Assembly: GCA_029261475.1 (NCBI GenBank)
Contig: JAJDBG010000093.1
Coordinates: 1 to 40,508 of the forward strand
From: Nitrospinaceae bacterium
GTDB lineage: Bacteria; Nitrospinota; Nitrospinia; Nitrospinales; VA-1
Direction of reading: 5' to 3'
Length of the DNA stretch: 40,508 bases
Shown here: positions 1 to 10,144 of the stretch, in pieces
Position numbering within the stretch: position 1 is the stretch's first letter
Layout of the letters: the number at the start of each line of letters is the position of its first letter
Program-made: the position numbers and the translations under genes
Notes under the pieces: model-generated
The model's input: the letters and a program-made list of their open reading frames with translations, nothing else
The model's database searches: none
What the model was told of the DNA's origin: nothing

Positions 1-895
1 AAATCTGCATGGGCACTTGTTCGTCTACCAAGTAACTGGTGAAACCCATGGCCGTCCCCAGAATGATGACGATGGATCCGACCAATACCATGCTATCGCG
101 CATGATTTTGGGCAGGTCCTTGAGTGACAGTTCTCGATAAATCAACGTTTCTACCGCGACGACATATACGGCTGTCAAGGATGCCGCTTCGGTCAGGGTG
201 AGCCACCCACCGTAGATTCCAAATAGAACCAAAAATGGCAGAGGGATTTCCCAGATAGATTCTCGAATTGCCGCTTTTGCATCGGTGAGAGAAAAAGGTT
301 TTTTGTGCTTTGATGCGATAGGGCTTTTGGCGCGACAGTAAATACCCACGATAAGGATCATCAAAATTCCAGGTGCTAGCCCTGCAAGAAATAGCTTGTC
401 CACACTGACTTGAGCAACGATTCCAAAGAGTATGAGTGGAAGCGATGGTGGAAAAAGGATTCCTATGCTTCCCGATGAGGTCAACAATCCGAGTGAAAAG
501 TTTTTGGAATATTCTTCTTTCAAGAGCAATGGGTATAACAGGCCACCGAGGGCGATGATGGTGATACCGGAGGCACCTGTGAATGCGGTGAAGAAGGCGC
601 AGGACCCCAGTGCGACCCATGCGACCCCTCCTTGAACACGCCCCAAAAATGCACGCGAAAGCCGGGTCAAACGTTCGGGCATTTTACTGCGAGAAAGAAC
701 GAACCCTGCAAAGGTAAATAGAGGAATGGCAGTTAGAGTGGGAGCGGATGCGACGCGATACAGTTCAATGAAAAGGGCGGTGGGCTCAATATCGGCTGAA
801 TAAAAGGACAGGATGGCAGAAAGTCCTATCACAACAAACAAAGGGGCACCAAGGAGAGCGAGTAGCACGATCCCTGTAATGATGAGGGTCGTCAT
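1..895 (-). CDS. TRAP transporter large permease (DctM-like), truncated at window edge
   Basis: Reverse strand reads MTTLIITGIVLLALLGAPLFVVIGLSAILSFYSADIEPT...; hydrophobic; its ATG overlaps the stop of the DctQ-like gene (ATGA). Absent from the ORF track because it has no stop inside the window. Confidence 0.85.
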   Translation of the reverse strand, partial: MTTLIITGIVLLALLGAPLFVVIGLSAILSFYSADIEPTALFIELYRVASAPTLTAIPLFTFAGFVLSRSKMPERLTRLSRAFLGRVQGGVAWVALGSCAFFTAFTGASGITIIALGGLLYPLLLKEEYSKNFSLGLLTSSGSIGILFPPSLPLILFGIVAQVSVDKLFLAGLAPGILMILIVGIYCRAKSPIASKHKKPFSLTDAKAAIRESIWEIPLPFLVLFGIYGGWLTLTEAASLTAVYVVAVETLIYRELSLKDLPKIMRDSMVLVGSIVIILGTAMGFTSYLVDEQVPMQI

Positions 896-1383
896 GAATC
901 TTTTTTCAAGGCTGAAGGTGCCGGCAGAGTGGCGTTTAGAAGGAAGCGGAAACATATCACTGCAAAACTATAAGGAATCACAATTTGAAATAACCAGGTA
1001 GGTATTTCAAATATTAGAATGGCCCCGCCTTCTTGCTCGTAGTTTACAAAATCGTAGGCATAATAAGTGAGGACAGCACAAACGGTGCTGGCGAAAATTT
1101 TAATGAAAGTGGCGAGAGAACGCGCCCAGTGCTGAGGAATGAGGTGAGATGCAAATTCGATGGAAAGGTGCCGTGCTTCTTTGGTTGCAAGCGAGGCTCC
1201 AAGCAAACCTATCCATAAGGCACCATGTCTCATCAGTACATCCCCCCAATTCAAACCGGAATGGAAAAAATTCCGCATCACAATCTGGGTGAAAGATAAA
1301 ACGATTAGCCCACTCAAAAGCACAACAATGAGCCGCGCTTCCATGCGCCCGAGCCAGTCATCAATTTTTTTTAGTCGGTGCAT
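892..1383 (-). CDS. TRAP transporter small permease (DctQ-like)
   Basis: 163 aa with several TM helices, DctQ-type layout, ATGA overlap with the DctM-like gene. Confidence 0.85.
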   Translation of the reverse strand: MHRLKKIDDWLGRMEARLIVVLLSGLIVLSFTQIVMRNFFHSGLNWGDVLMRHGALWIGLLGASLATKEARHLSIEFASHLIPQHWARSLATFIKIFASTVCAVLTYYAYDFVNYEQEGGAILIFEIPTWLFQIVIPYSFAVICFRFLLNATLPAPSALKKDS

Positions 1384-1512
1384 TTATTTGAACGCAAATT
1401 TGTGGGCTTGCAAAATCGTAATCAACTATTTCAACTTGCGGAAAAAGTTGTGTGGAAATGACATTCTAACAAATAGTCTTGCTATGTCTGTAGTGTAAAA
1501 ATAAATGGAAAT

Positions 1513-2013
1513 TTAAAACAGTTTTCCGATTGTTTTCATTGGCAGAAAAAGCCGTTTCCCACCTGATAATTTTATGAAACCGAAGTTTTCATAAAAAGAC
1601 GCGGCTTTCTTATTCAAGGCATTGACGACTACGGCTATCGAGCCAATTTGCTCTGACAAACGATAGCTTCGATATAGAGCGTCAATCAATAATATTTCGC
1701 CGGAGCCTTGTCTTTGATGGGATTTTGAAACTGCAAGACGACCTAGAAGGGTTGCGGGTTGAAAGGGATGATTGGGAAGTTTCTTTAATATCTTTTCAGG
1801 CAGTATTTCCGAGGGGAGGTGGGTGGATGAAAGGGTATAATATCCTTTGATTGATTTTTGCTCGCCGGGGAGTAAAAAAACAGCGGCGACGCGTCGCGTT
1901 TGATCTTGCTTCGCATACTGTCGTATGTAAACGTTGAGGACTTCTTCTCCGCAATTGAATTCCTTGCGCTCGTGTTTTTTACTCAGTGTTTCGGTGATGA
2001 AGCTTCTGGTCAC
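1513..2013 (-). CDS. GNAT N-acetyltransferase, TacT-like toxin
   Basis: 166 aa; GRLAVSKSHQRQGSGEILLIDAL acetyl-CoA motif and ASFYENFGF; directly follows and overlaps a DUF1778-like gene. Confidence 0.85.
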   Translation of the reverse strand: MTRSFITETLSKKHERKEFNCGEEVLNVYIRQYAKQDQTRRVAAVFLLPGEQKSIKGYYTLSSTHLPSEILPEKILKKLPNHPFQPATLLGRLAVSKSHQRQGSGEILLIDALYRSYRLSEQIGSIAVVVNALNKKAASFYENFGFIKLSGGKRLFLPMKTIGKLF

Positions 2014-2303
2014 TATTGAGTTTTCATGTGCTTAAAACGCTCCGCCGCACTTTTCAATTTTTTGTTCGGCGCAGGTGGTTTGAGGAGAGCGTCTATGAAA
2101 ATACGTTTGTCTTTTGCGGTGAGATTCAAAATTTCGTGATCGCGTATGAGCGCATCAGCCTTTTCCTGTGCGCTTTGAATGATGAACTCCGTCAGCGAAC
2201 GATGCCCACCCAGAACTGCGGCCTTCTGAAAGATCGCTTTCTGGTCTTCTGTGATTCGTGCTTCAAACCTTGCAGATTTGGATGATTCCAGGTCCTGTTG
2301 CAT
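2013..2303 (-). CDS. DUF1778 (RHH) antitoxin, TacA-like
   Basis: 96 aa; ARFEARITEDQKAIFQKAAVLGGHRSLTEFIIQSAQEKADALI is typical of DUF1778; overlaps the GNAT start. Confidence 0.85.
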   Translation of the reverse strand: MQQDLESSKSARFEARITEDQKAIFQKAAVLGGHRSLTEFIIQSAQEKADALIRDHEILNLTAKDKRIFIDALLKPPAPNKKLKSAAERFKHMKTQ

Positions 2304-2329
2304 AATTGACTCCTTTATCTTCTTCTAGT

Positions 2330-2348
2330 GTACGGTAAACAGACGTAC
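2330..2348. promoter_or_regulatory. Inverted repeat in the TA promoter region (candidate autoregulatory operator)
   Basis: GTACG-N9-CGTAC (GTACGGTAAACAGACGTAC), 27 bp upstream of the antitoxin ATG. Confidence 0.4.
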
Positions 2349-2539
2349 GTGTAAAGCCTTCTTGAGTTTTTTTGATTTTTTAAGATTCAATGATTTACCC
2401 GTTATACATTTTGTCTATATGTTTAATGGTGTGTGTTTTTTGCATGATCTTTTGAGGCTCTTAACGTATATTTTAAGCTTTTCATAGTGCGAGTGGTTTT
2501 TTAAAGAAGGTTTGAAATGTTGCAAACAGGAGTGTTGGA

Positions 2540-3352
2540 ATGAAAAGGATTAATTGTATGGGAATAATGAAATTTAATGTGATTCTGTTCCTTTTTATTC
2601 TACCTCTTCAGGCCGTGGCAGAGCCGGTTGAAAAGGAGATGGTGTTTTTCCCTGCGGGCGAGTTTGTTATGGGAAGCCCGGAAGGAGTTGGGCGAGTTGA
2701 TGAGGGACCTCGTCACAAGGTTTGGCTCGATGGATTTTATATGGACCGTTATGAGGTCAGCGGCAAGGATTTTGAAATCTATATGGAAAAATTTCCTAAA
2801 GTGCACCCTACTATCACAGGTTGGTATGGAAAGAAGGTCAAGCCGGATATGGCAGATCGTCCCGTGTTTGGTCTGACGTGGAAGCGATGCCAGAACTATT
2901 GTTTGCGAAATGGCAAGCGTTTGCCGACGGAAGCGGAGTGGGAGCGTTCTGCGGCAGGTGTGGAACAACGAAATTATCCTTGGGGTTCGGAGGAACCGAA
3001 TCCTGAATTGTCTAATTTTGGGAAATGTTGTTTCATCATGCGCGGAATGGCTCTCGAACCTGTAAAAGCATACGCGAAAGGACAAACTCCAGACGGAGTC
3101 TTTAACATGGCGGGAAATATTGCTGAATGGGTTTATGATTGGTATGATAAAAATTATTATAAAGTCAGTCCTTATAAAAATCCGCGCGGTCCGGAAAAAG
3201 GGAAGTATCATGTGATTCGCGGGGGTGCCTGGAACAGCCTTCCTGTATATTTAAGAAATTCCGCACGTTATGGTTGGGACGATGCAAAAGATTACTATGG
3301 CATTGGGTGTCGTTGCGCTAAGTCGGCCGCTTCTGTACCTGCTCAAAAATAA
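2540..3352 (+). CDS. SUMF1/formylglycine-generating-enzyme-like domain protein with signal peptide
   Basis: EMVFFPAGEFVMGSPEG, GKRLPTEAEWERSA, NMAGNIAEWVYDWY, VIRGGAWN are classic FGE-sulfatase motifs; N-terminal hydrophobic signal. Confidence 0.85.
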   Translation: MKRINCMGIMKFNVILFLFILPLQAVAEPVEKEMVFFPAGEFVMGSPEGVGRVDEGPRHKVWLDGFYMDRYEVSGKDFEIYMEKFPKVHPTITGWYGKKVKPDMADRPVFGLTWKRCQNYCLRNGKRLPTEAEWERSAAGVEQRNYPWGSEEPNPELSNFGKCCFIMRGMALEPVKAYAKGQTPDGVFNMAGNIAEWVYDWYDKNYYKVSPYKNPRGPEKGKYHVIRGGAWNSLPVYLRNSARYGWDDAKDYYGIGCRCAKSAASVPAQK

Positions 3353-3376
3353 AATTTTTCCCCGGTAGCTCAATAA

Positions 3377-4288
3377 ATGGAAAATATCGAAAAGAAAATT
3401 GACACGATGTCACGAGATAAAGTTGGTTATCTCTTGGCAGAAAATTCTGTTCGCATCAAAAAAATCAATACGCGGTTTACAAGTAGTAATAAATTTAATT
3501 CGATGGAACGGCTGGAGGCGAGTTTTGCTTCTTACGATCGTTTGATTCGGTCGATATGCAAGGAGAGGTTTAATATAGAGAAGTCCGTGCGCTTGCGTTA
3601 TATCATTGGTTTGTCGGCAGAGCGTTTGTTGGAGATCAAGAAAGAAAATTTGAATGATGTTGAATCGATTTTAAAAGATATGAGTGATGAGTATCGAATT
3701 CTATATGCTCCTTTTGGTAAGGCTGAAGAATATGATGAACAGGTCAAATTTCTTCTTGAGAAGGCGAGAGATAGTATTGAAAAACTTGCTGAGAAGACGG
3801 CGGAGAGTATTAATGGCGAGGTGAATGAAACCGCCCGGCTTTCTCCTCAAGGTTTGCAAGACCTTTACTTGATAGATCAGTCTTCTTTGGTGGACCTTGG
3901 CTTGATCAAACCATTGCAAAATATTCATCTTGTTTTTGATTCGTTAAAAGATTCGGCCGGGTTTGAAAGTATTGCTTCGGATTTTGGTGAGGCTATCAGG
4001 GAATATGTAACAATAGGTCGTGCTCAAGAGGCAAGTGCCTGGTCCATTCCTTCTGTTCGTGGACGGAAAGAAAAGAAGATGGAAATAGCGGGTCACGACC
4101 TTTTGCTAAAAGAAATTGTATATGGTTTTTATACCTTTGCGCAAAATGCGGGAAAACCAGCAGAAGCTAGAAATATAGATATGATCGATAAGGTCTGGAA
4201 AAATCTGGAAATTGAGATGGGTAAAATACCTAGCCTTGAAAACGTTAAAGAGAAGTTGAGAAGTTTTTATGATTGGCTCAAAATCTGA
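3377..4288 (+). CDS. Hypothetical protein, mostly helical
   Basis: 303 aa ORF, overlaps the SppA-like gene by 20 bp; no family recognised. Confidence 0.75.
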   Translation: MENIEKKIDTMSRDKVGYLLAENSVRIKKINTRFTSSNKFNSMERLEASFASYDRLIRSICKERFNIEKSVRLRYIIGLSAERLLEIKKENLNDVESILKDMSDEYRILYAPFGKAEEYDEQVKFLLEKARDSIEKLAEKTAESINGEVNETARLSPQGLQDLYLIDQSSLVDLGLIKPLQNIHLVFDSLKDSAGFESIASDFGEAIREYVTIGRAQEASAWSIPSVRGRKEKKMEIAGHDLLLKEIVYGFYTFAQNAGKPAEARNIDMIDKVWKNLEIEMGKIPSLENVKEKLRSFYDWLKI

Positions 4289-5273
4289 CTCTCCAAATGC
4301 CTGTATCCAAACAGCACTTTTAAAACCTTTGTTAATGGTGCTGGTTGCAATCCTTTTTTTCTGTTCATGCGCTACAATTCAGTTGAGCCCTCAGCTTGGG
4401 CCCTTCGAGGAAAAAACGCTTTCTGGCGAGGGACCGAATAAGATTCTCCTCGTAGATATCAGCGGAGCTATAGGCAATCATTCCCAGCGGTCGTTGACAG
4501 GATTTCCTTTGTCTCTTGGTATGGTTGAGACAGTGAGAGAAATTCTCAAACAGGCAGAAGGAGACGATGCTATCAAGGCACTTCTGATTCGGATCAATTC
4601 GCCGGGGGGGACGGTCACTTCAAGTGATATCATTTATCATGAATTGAAGAAGTTCAAAGAGCGCAAGAAAATTAAAGTTTATGTTGCGGTTGTTGACCTT
4701 GCTGCTTCTGGTGGGTATTACGTTGCACAGGCCGGAGATTATATTTTTGCGCACCCCACTTCTCTGATTGGTAGCATCGGTGTGATCGCCTTGAAATTGA
4801 ATTTGCAGGAACTTATGGGGAAAGTGGGCGTTGATTGGGAGGTTATTAAATCGGCGGATAAAAAAGATTTTCTTTCCCCTTTTCGCCCCTTGAGTGATGA
4901 AGAACGAAAATTGTTTCAGGGGACTATCGATCAGTTTCATGACCGCTTTGTAAATATCATTTCAATCAATCGCCCTGATTTGGATAGCGAATCAGTCCGT
5001 TCCCTTGCGGACGGTCGAGTGTTCACAGCAGATCAAGCTTTTAAGGCTAAATTGATTGATGGCGTTGGGTATTTGGATGACTTGACGGAAAAAATGAAAT
5101 CTGATTTGAATGACTCAAGCTTGGAAATCATCACCTATCAACGTCCCGGCGAGTATAAAACCAACCTGTATTCCTCCCTCCAAAAAATGGAAACATATAA
5201 ATTAGTCGATTTGAATTTTGGCATGGATTTGAGTGATATCTCGCCGAAATTTCTTTATATGTGGATGCCGTAA
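4269..5273 (+). CDS. sppA: Signal peptide peptidase SppA-type S49 serine protease
   Basis: IRINSPGGTVTSSDIIYHEL, VVDLAASGGYYVAQAGDYIFAHPTSLIGSIGV motifs; N-terminal TM segment. Confidence 0.9.
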   Translation: MIGSKSDSPNACIQTALLKPLLMVLVAILFFCSCATIQLSPQLGPFEEKTLSGEGPNKILLVDISGAIGNHSQRSLTGFPLSLGMVETVREILKQAEGDDAIKALLIRINSPGGTVTSSDIIYHELKKFKERKKIKVYVAVVDLAASGGYYVAQAGDYIFAHPTSLIGSIGVIALKLNLQELMGKVGVDWEVIKSADKKDFLSPFRPLSDEERKLFQGTIDQFHDRFVNIISINRPDLDSESVRSLADGRVFTADQAFKAKLIDGVGYLDDLTEKMKSDLNDSSLEIITYQRPGEYKTNLYSSLQKMETYKLVDLNFGMDLSDISPKFLYMWMP

Positions 5274-5423
5274 ATTATCTTGATTATAAAATTAAGATAA
5301 CCTTCGATGTAAAAATGGTGTTGTTTTTTCTACACTTTTGGGGATTCTAGTTCTTTACTGTTTTGCGTGTATCGCCTAGTATGAGGCAATACAGTAATTA
5401 TTTCCCTGAACTTCCTACGACTA

Positions 5424-7343
5424 ATGACAAACCTGAAAATACTTGTTGCCGATGATGATGTGGAGGATTTAGATATCATCAAACGCTTCATTGAAGGCGG
5501 ACTGGGCAAGAGGGCTTGTACGATTGATTTGGCCTCTAGCTACGAGGATGTCTTGAAATTTTTAGCTAAGGAAAATTATGATGTGGGTTTGTTCGACCTT
5601 AATTTTGGCCTGGAAAACGGGGTTGAGATGTTAGGGAAGGTTCGCAAGAAGGGACACGCTTTGCCCGTTATTTTGCTGACAGGAAGCGGTAGTCAAGAGG
5701 TCGTTGTCAATGCATTCAAGGGAGGAGTTACTGATTTTCTGGATAAGTCCAAATTGAATGAGCGTGACTTGCTGAAAGCGATTGAGTATACCGTTGCTTT
5801 AGATAAAGAGAAACGACTCAAAGATGACGCTGCAGAAAAAAATAAAAAGACGAGCAAGCTGTTGGAAGGTGCGGCGAAGGCGAATCACACATTGTTAACG
5901 CGCTCAGGTTTTCTGGAGTCTTTGGAGTCTGCATTGGCTACTTTGGGAAAAGCCGCAGAGGCTGACATTGCTTGTATTTTTTGCCATGGCGAAAACGGGG
6001 AAGAAAGCGAAAAGATAAAAGAAGCTTTTTGGTGGGAGCGTGGTGGGAAAAGTAGTTCCGCCGATGCCGACTTATTATTTTCTTACAAGGAACTTGGGGT
6101 TGAAGAGGGAGCCTTATCCAAGGCGTTTAGTTCTCATCTTGCCCGATATCAAGATGTTACCTTGCCTCAAAAATTGAGGGAATGGTGTGGCATTGAAAAA
6201 TTAACCGAGTTTTTGATATTCCCAATTATAGTAGAAGGGAAAAGGCAAGGTTTTCTGGGTGTAGGAAGCAAGAGAGATTGCTTTGATTGGTCGTCTAATG
6301 AAATCGCAATAATGGAAATGACCGCGGGTGGTATCGGTGGAAAAATGAAATTATACTCCGATGAAATATCCTTCCGTTCGATTGTGGAAGGCACGTCTAC
6401 TGGAATCGGAGAAGAATTTTTCAGTTCCCTTGTCTATAATTTGGCATTGTCGATGCCTGTGTATTCTGCCAGTTTTGTTGAAGTGATGGGCTATCAAAAT
6501 GACCAATGCAAAATAGTTGCGGGATGGGAAGGCGATCATTTTGTCAGTTCTTATTCTTTCTCCGTTAGAGACACTCCTTGTGAGGAAATTGTCGCAGGAA
6601 TGCTCACTTATTATCCGGACAATGTGGCTGAAAGCTTCCCCCATGCAAAGATTTTTTCGCGATTGAAAATCAGAGGATTTGCGGGTGTTCCTTGTTTCGA
6701 TGCTGAAATGAAAATCATCGGTTGCCTTTGCATTGCGGATCGTTTTCCGCTGATGGAGCGAGAAAGAACTCTGGCAATTTTGAAAATGTTTGCGTCCAGG
6801 GCGGGTGCCGAACTGGAAAGAAAACGTTCCGAAGATGTTATCAAGAACATGGCCTATCACGATGCTCTAACGGGTCTTCCAAATCGTATGCTACTCGGTG
6901 ATCGCTTGAAGATGGGGTTGGCTCACGCTCATCGTAATAAAAGGATCATGGCTGTTTTGTTTGTTGATTTGGACGGATTCAAAGAAATAAACGATAATTT
7001 TGGGCATGCTATTGGCGATTTGGTTTTACAGGAAGTCGCGAATAGGTTGACTCAATGCATACGTGAAGAAGATACCTTGTCTCGTTTGGGTGGCGATGAA
7101 TTCATCGTCTTCTTACCAAGGATTGTTTCAAAAAAGGATGCTGAAAATTTAGCTAAAAAATTATTGGCTGTTGCTCAAAAGCCATTTCACTTTGAAGGTG
7201 AAAATATGTCCCTTTCATTGAGCATAGGTATCAGCTTTTTTCCGGAAGATGGGAGGAGTGCGAAAGACCTTCTTAAGAAAGCAGACGATGCTTTGTACAA
7301 AGCTAAAAACAGTGGGAAGAATACCTATCGTTTGGTTAAGTGA
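5424..7343 (+). CDS. Response regulator with GAF-type region(s) and GGDEF diguanylate cyclase domain
   Basis: N-terminal REC (ILVADDDVEDLDI...LFDLNFG...VILLTGSG), C-terminal GGDEF (LSRLGGDEFIVFLPR) with RxxD (REED) five residues upstream, an I-site. Confidence 0.9.
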   Translation: MTNLKILVADDDVEDLDIIKRFIEGGLGKRACTIDLASSYEDVLKFLAKENYDVGLFDLNFGLENGVEMLGKVRKKGHALPVILLTGSGSQEVVVNAFKGGVTDFLDKSKLNERDLLKAIEYTVALDKEKRLKDDAAEKNKKTSKLLEGAAKANHTLLTRSGFLESLESALATLGKAAEADIACIFCHGENGEESEKIKEAFWWERGGKSSSADADLLFSYKELGVEEGALSKAFSSHLARYQDVTLPQKLREWCGIEKLTEFLIFPIIVEGKRQGFLGVGSKRDCFDWSSNEIAIMEMTAGGIGGKMKLYSDEISFRSIVEGTSTGIGEEFFSSLVYNLALSMPVYSASFVEVMGYQNDQCKIVAGWEGDHFVSSYSFSVRDTPCEEIVAGMLTYYPDNVAESFPHAKIFSRLKIRGFAGVPCFDAEMKIIGCLCIADRFPLMERERTLAILKMFASRAGAELERKRSEDVIKNMAYHDALTGLPNRMLLGDRLKMGLAHAHRNKRIMAVLFVDLDGFKEINDNFGHAIGDLVLQEVANRLTQCIREEDTLSRLGGDEFIVFLPRIVSKKDAENLAKKLLAVAQKPFHFEGENMSLSLSIGISFFPEDGRSAKDLLKKADDALYKAKNSGKNTYRLVK

Positions 7344-7454
7344 AGGCCAAATTTTTGACTTGGCAGAATGTTTTATTTTATTTGGTGCTCAATCGTTCGT
7401 TAAAGTGAAGTATTGAGGTCGATATGATGTGCAGGTTTGGATATCTGATAGTTT

Positions 7455-8114
7455 ATGGCAATCATTGAATCAATCAACATAGGTTCCCGAGAAAAATTGT
7501 CTGTTGATGGTAGGAAAACTCATGAAACGGGTATTTTTAAAAAACCAGTTTCAGGGCCACAATCAGTGGGTATGAGGGGACTTCCCGGCGATGCTGTTGT
7601 CGATAGACGCTATCATGGTGGATCAGACAAGGCATTGTGTGCTTATTTTTCAGATAATTTTTCTTATCTAAAAACAGAACTGGGTTTGGATTGCTCGGCA
7701 GGATCTTTTGGCGAAAATCTGACGATATCTGGATTGGATGAAATGCAGGTGCATATTGGTGATAGTTTTCGAATCGGTACAGCGGAAATCCAATGCACGG
7801 AGCCACGTCAACCTTGCTTCAAACTCGCCTCTATACACCAGTGTCCCGAGTTGATAAAATTTTTGCGTGATTCTGGTTTCACAGGTGCTTATTTTAGAGT
7901 TCTCAAGCCAGGTGAAATTGCTCCTGGCGATGTGCTTGAATTACTCAAAGGTCAAGCAAACGAGTTTTCAATAGCTAAAACCAACCGTCTTCTTTATAAA
8001 GATAAGAAGGATAAAGAACTCCTTGAGAAAATTTTATCGATCAAAGAATTATCCTCAACTTTGCGCAAGTATTTTCAGAAACGCATGGAAAAAACATTCC
8101 CCTGTAAATTTTAA
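7455..8114 (+). CDS. MOSC domain protein (YiiM-like)
   Basis: GLPGDAVVDRRYHGGSDKALCAY, SFGENLTISGLDE, CTEPRQPCFKL motifs of MOSC proteins. Confidence 0.9.
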   Translation: MAIIESINIGSREKLSVDGRKTHETGIFKKPVSGPQSVGMRGLPGDAVVDRRYHGGSDKALCAYFSDNFSYLKTELGLDCSAGSFGENLTISGLDEMQVHIGDSFRIGTAEIQCTEPRQPCFKLASIHQCPELIKFLRDSGFTGAYFRVLKPGEIAPGDVLELLKGQANEFSIAKTNRLLYKDKKDKELLEKILSIKELSSTLRKYFQKRMEKTFPCKF

Positions 8115-8717
8115 ATGACGGATGAAACTCAGAAGTTCCCTAGTGAAGAAACAAACCGTCAAGCCGATAGTGCGCAGTCGATTTGTTTGAGACTTTATGC
8201 ACTTGATTCTCATATAGATGACAAGACTGCTAGTGCTCTTGTGAATCATTTGATTGATCTCGATATACTCTCTATTGCATCGAATGTTGATAGTTTCAAA
8301 TGGTCTGATGACGAGATGGAACGGTACTCTATAAAAATTATCGAGGCATCTTCTCGCAAACGTTATCTGAATTTTTTTCTGCGCGAACCGGCTGAAATAA
8401 GCACCGATGATTTGCTTGGCTTTTCCAGTGGCCTGGTTGAAAAGAAGAAAGCGCGGACGCATTTATTCTCTCGAAAGAAAAATATTTCTGACGGAAAACA
8501 AACATCGGATTTAAGCAATGTGCAGATCGTAAAGAAAATGGAGAGTCAGTTGAAGCCTTTCCTTGATATGGAAAAAATACTGATTCCGCAATTATTGGGT
8601 GAGCGAGTTAACAAGGAAGATGCGCAATGCTTGTTCAATTTTATAATGAGTAAACTCAGAGAAAAAGTTCCCTCCCGAGAGTGGGAGCAACTCAGCCGCA
8701 GGCGACATCAAAAATGA
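8115..8717 (+). CDS. Hypothetical protein
   Basis: ATG directly follows the MOSC stop (TAAATG); stop overlaps the next start (ATGA). No family recognised. Confidence 0.7.
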   Translation: MTDETQKFPSEETNRQADSAQSICLRLYALDSHIDDKTASALVNHLIDLDILSIASNVDSFKWSDDEMERYSIKIIEASSRKRYLNFFLREPAEISTDDLLGFSSGLVEKKKARTHLFSRKKNISDGKQTSDLSNVQIVKKMESQLKPFLDMEKILIPQLLGERVNKEDAQCLFNFIMSKLREKVPSREWEQLSRRRHQK

Positions 8718-10144
8718 ACTCTACGTCGAATAAGAAAATTGATCTACTGGTGATAGGTGCTGGCCCCGGCGGTTACTCTTCCGCTTTCAAAGCTTCGGAT
8801 CAAGGCTTGGAGGTTGCGCTGATAGATGAAAATCCCGATTTAGGTGGAGTGTGCCTCAATCGCGGGTGTATTCCGTCAAAAGCACTTTTGCACATTGCTA
8901 AAGTGGTGTCTGAAAGCAGGGAAGTTTCAAATTGTGGTGTTGCGTTCGATGCGCCATCAATAGACCTGCAAAAATTGCGACAATGGAAAAATGAAGTTGT
9001 TGAGAAAATGGGCGGTGGCTTGGTTCAATTGGCACGCCAAAGAAAGGTGCAAGTGCACTCAGGCAGAGCGCGTTTTCTGGATTCTCATTCTGTCGAAGTA
9101 CAAAATGTCGGCACTATTTCGTTCGATAAATGCATTATTTCTACCGGATCTCGTCCTATCCTGCCGGCTTTATTTGATGGAGCGGGTACTGCTTTGTGGG
9201 ATTCCACTTCGGCATTGGATTTGTCGGAGGTTCCTCAACGTTTGCTCGTTGTTGGGGGTGGGTACATAGGATTGGAGTTGGGGACGGTGTATTCTGCCTT
9301 AGGCAGTCGAGTGACTGTGGTTGAAAAGGAAGCGACTTTATTGCCTGGAGTGGATGGCGACCTCATGCGTCCTCTACAAAGAAGGTTGAATGAAATATTC
9401 GATTCTATAAAGCTGAATACTTCTGTAACCAAGGTGGAAAGTCTGAAAGATGGCGTGACCGCTACATTCAAAGCCTGCGATGGAGATGAAGAGGAGGAAG
9501 AGAGCTTCGATAAGATTCTTGTCTCTGTAGGACGTTCTCCCAATTCTCAAGATATGGGGTTGGAAAACACCGGTATAAAGCTGGACGGAAATGGATTCAT
9601 CGTCGTAAATGGAGCCATGCAAACAGATGAGGCCCATATTTATGCGATTGGCGATATTGCAGGGGGTCCCTTGCTGGCGCATAAAGCAAGTCATGAAGCA
9701 CAAACAGCCGTTGACGCTATTTTGAATAATGGTGTTTTAAACGAAGGTGTAAGAAAAAGTCCTATTCCTGCTGTCATTTTTACTGATCCTGAAATTGCAT
9801 TTTGTGGATTGACGGAAGCGCAGGCAAAAACAGATAAAATTGAACACAGAATTGCAAGATTTCCTTGGTCGGCATCTGGGAAAGCGCAAATAACAGGGCG
9901 CGGCGAAGGCCTCAGTAAGCTGATCATCGAACCGAAGTCTGGAAAAATTCTCGGAATGGGAATCGTGGGTTCCAGCGCGGGAGAGCTCATCGGCGAAGGT
10001 GTTCTTGCCATACGCCTGGGAGCCACTGCAGAAGATCTTGCCCATAGCATTCACCCACACCCCACCCTGTCAGAAACTCTTTCTGAAGCCGCACAAACCG
10101 ACCTTGGAGAAGCCGTCCATATCTACAAAAGAACACGCCGATAA
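8714..10144 (+). CDS. lpdA: Dihydrolipoyl dehydrogenase (E3) family
   Basis: DLLVIGAGPGGYSSAFKA, GGVCLNRGCIPSKALL (redox disulfide), LVVGGGYIGLELG, AIGDIAGGPLLAHKA, HPHPTLSE. The ORF-track start 8681 is probably too early; ATG at 8714 overlaps the upstream stop. Confidence 0.93.
   Translation: MNSTSNKKIDLLVIGAGPGGYSSAFKASDQGLEVALIDENPDLGGVCLNRGCIPSKALLHIAKVVSESREVSNCGVAFDAPSIDLQKLRQWKNEVVEKMGGGLVQLARQRKVQVHSGRARFLDSHSVEVQNVGTISFDKCIISTGSRPILPALFDGAGTALWDSTSALDLSEVPQRLLVVGGGYIGLELGTVYSALGSRVTVVEKEATLLPGVDGDLMRPLQRRLNEIFDSIKLNTSVTKVESLKDGVTATFKACDGDEEEEESFDKILVSVGRSPNSQDMGLENTGIKLDGNGFIVVNGAMQTDEAHIYAIGDIAGGPLLAHKASHEAQTAVDAILNNGVLNEGVRKSPIPAVIFTDPEIAFCGLTEAQAKTDKIEHRIARFPWSASGKAQITGRGEGLSKLIIEPKSGKILGMGIVGSSAGELIGEGVLAIRLGATAEDLAHSIHPHPTLSETLSEAAQTDLGEAVHIYKRTRR

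Noticed and set aside
93-620. 175-aa minus-strand ORF in the track
   Set aside because: Out of frame with the DctM-like gene that runs off the left edge; low-complexity Arg/His-rich translation.
2600-3211. 203-aa minus-strand ORF
   Set aside because: Antisense to a clear SUMF1-like gene.
5275-5300. TTATCTT-N12-AAGATAA after the sppA-like gene
   Set aside because: AT-only weak stem with no T tract; likely chance in AT-rich intergenic DNA.
6351-6860. 169-aa minus-strand ORF
   Set aside because: Antisense to the REC/GAF/GGDEF gene; no recognisable domain.
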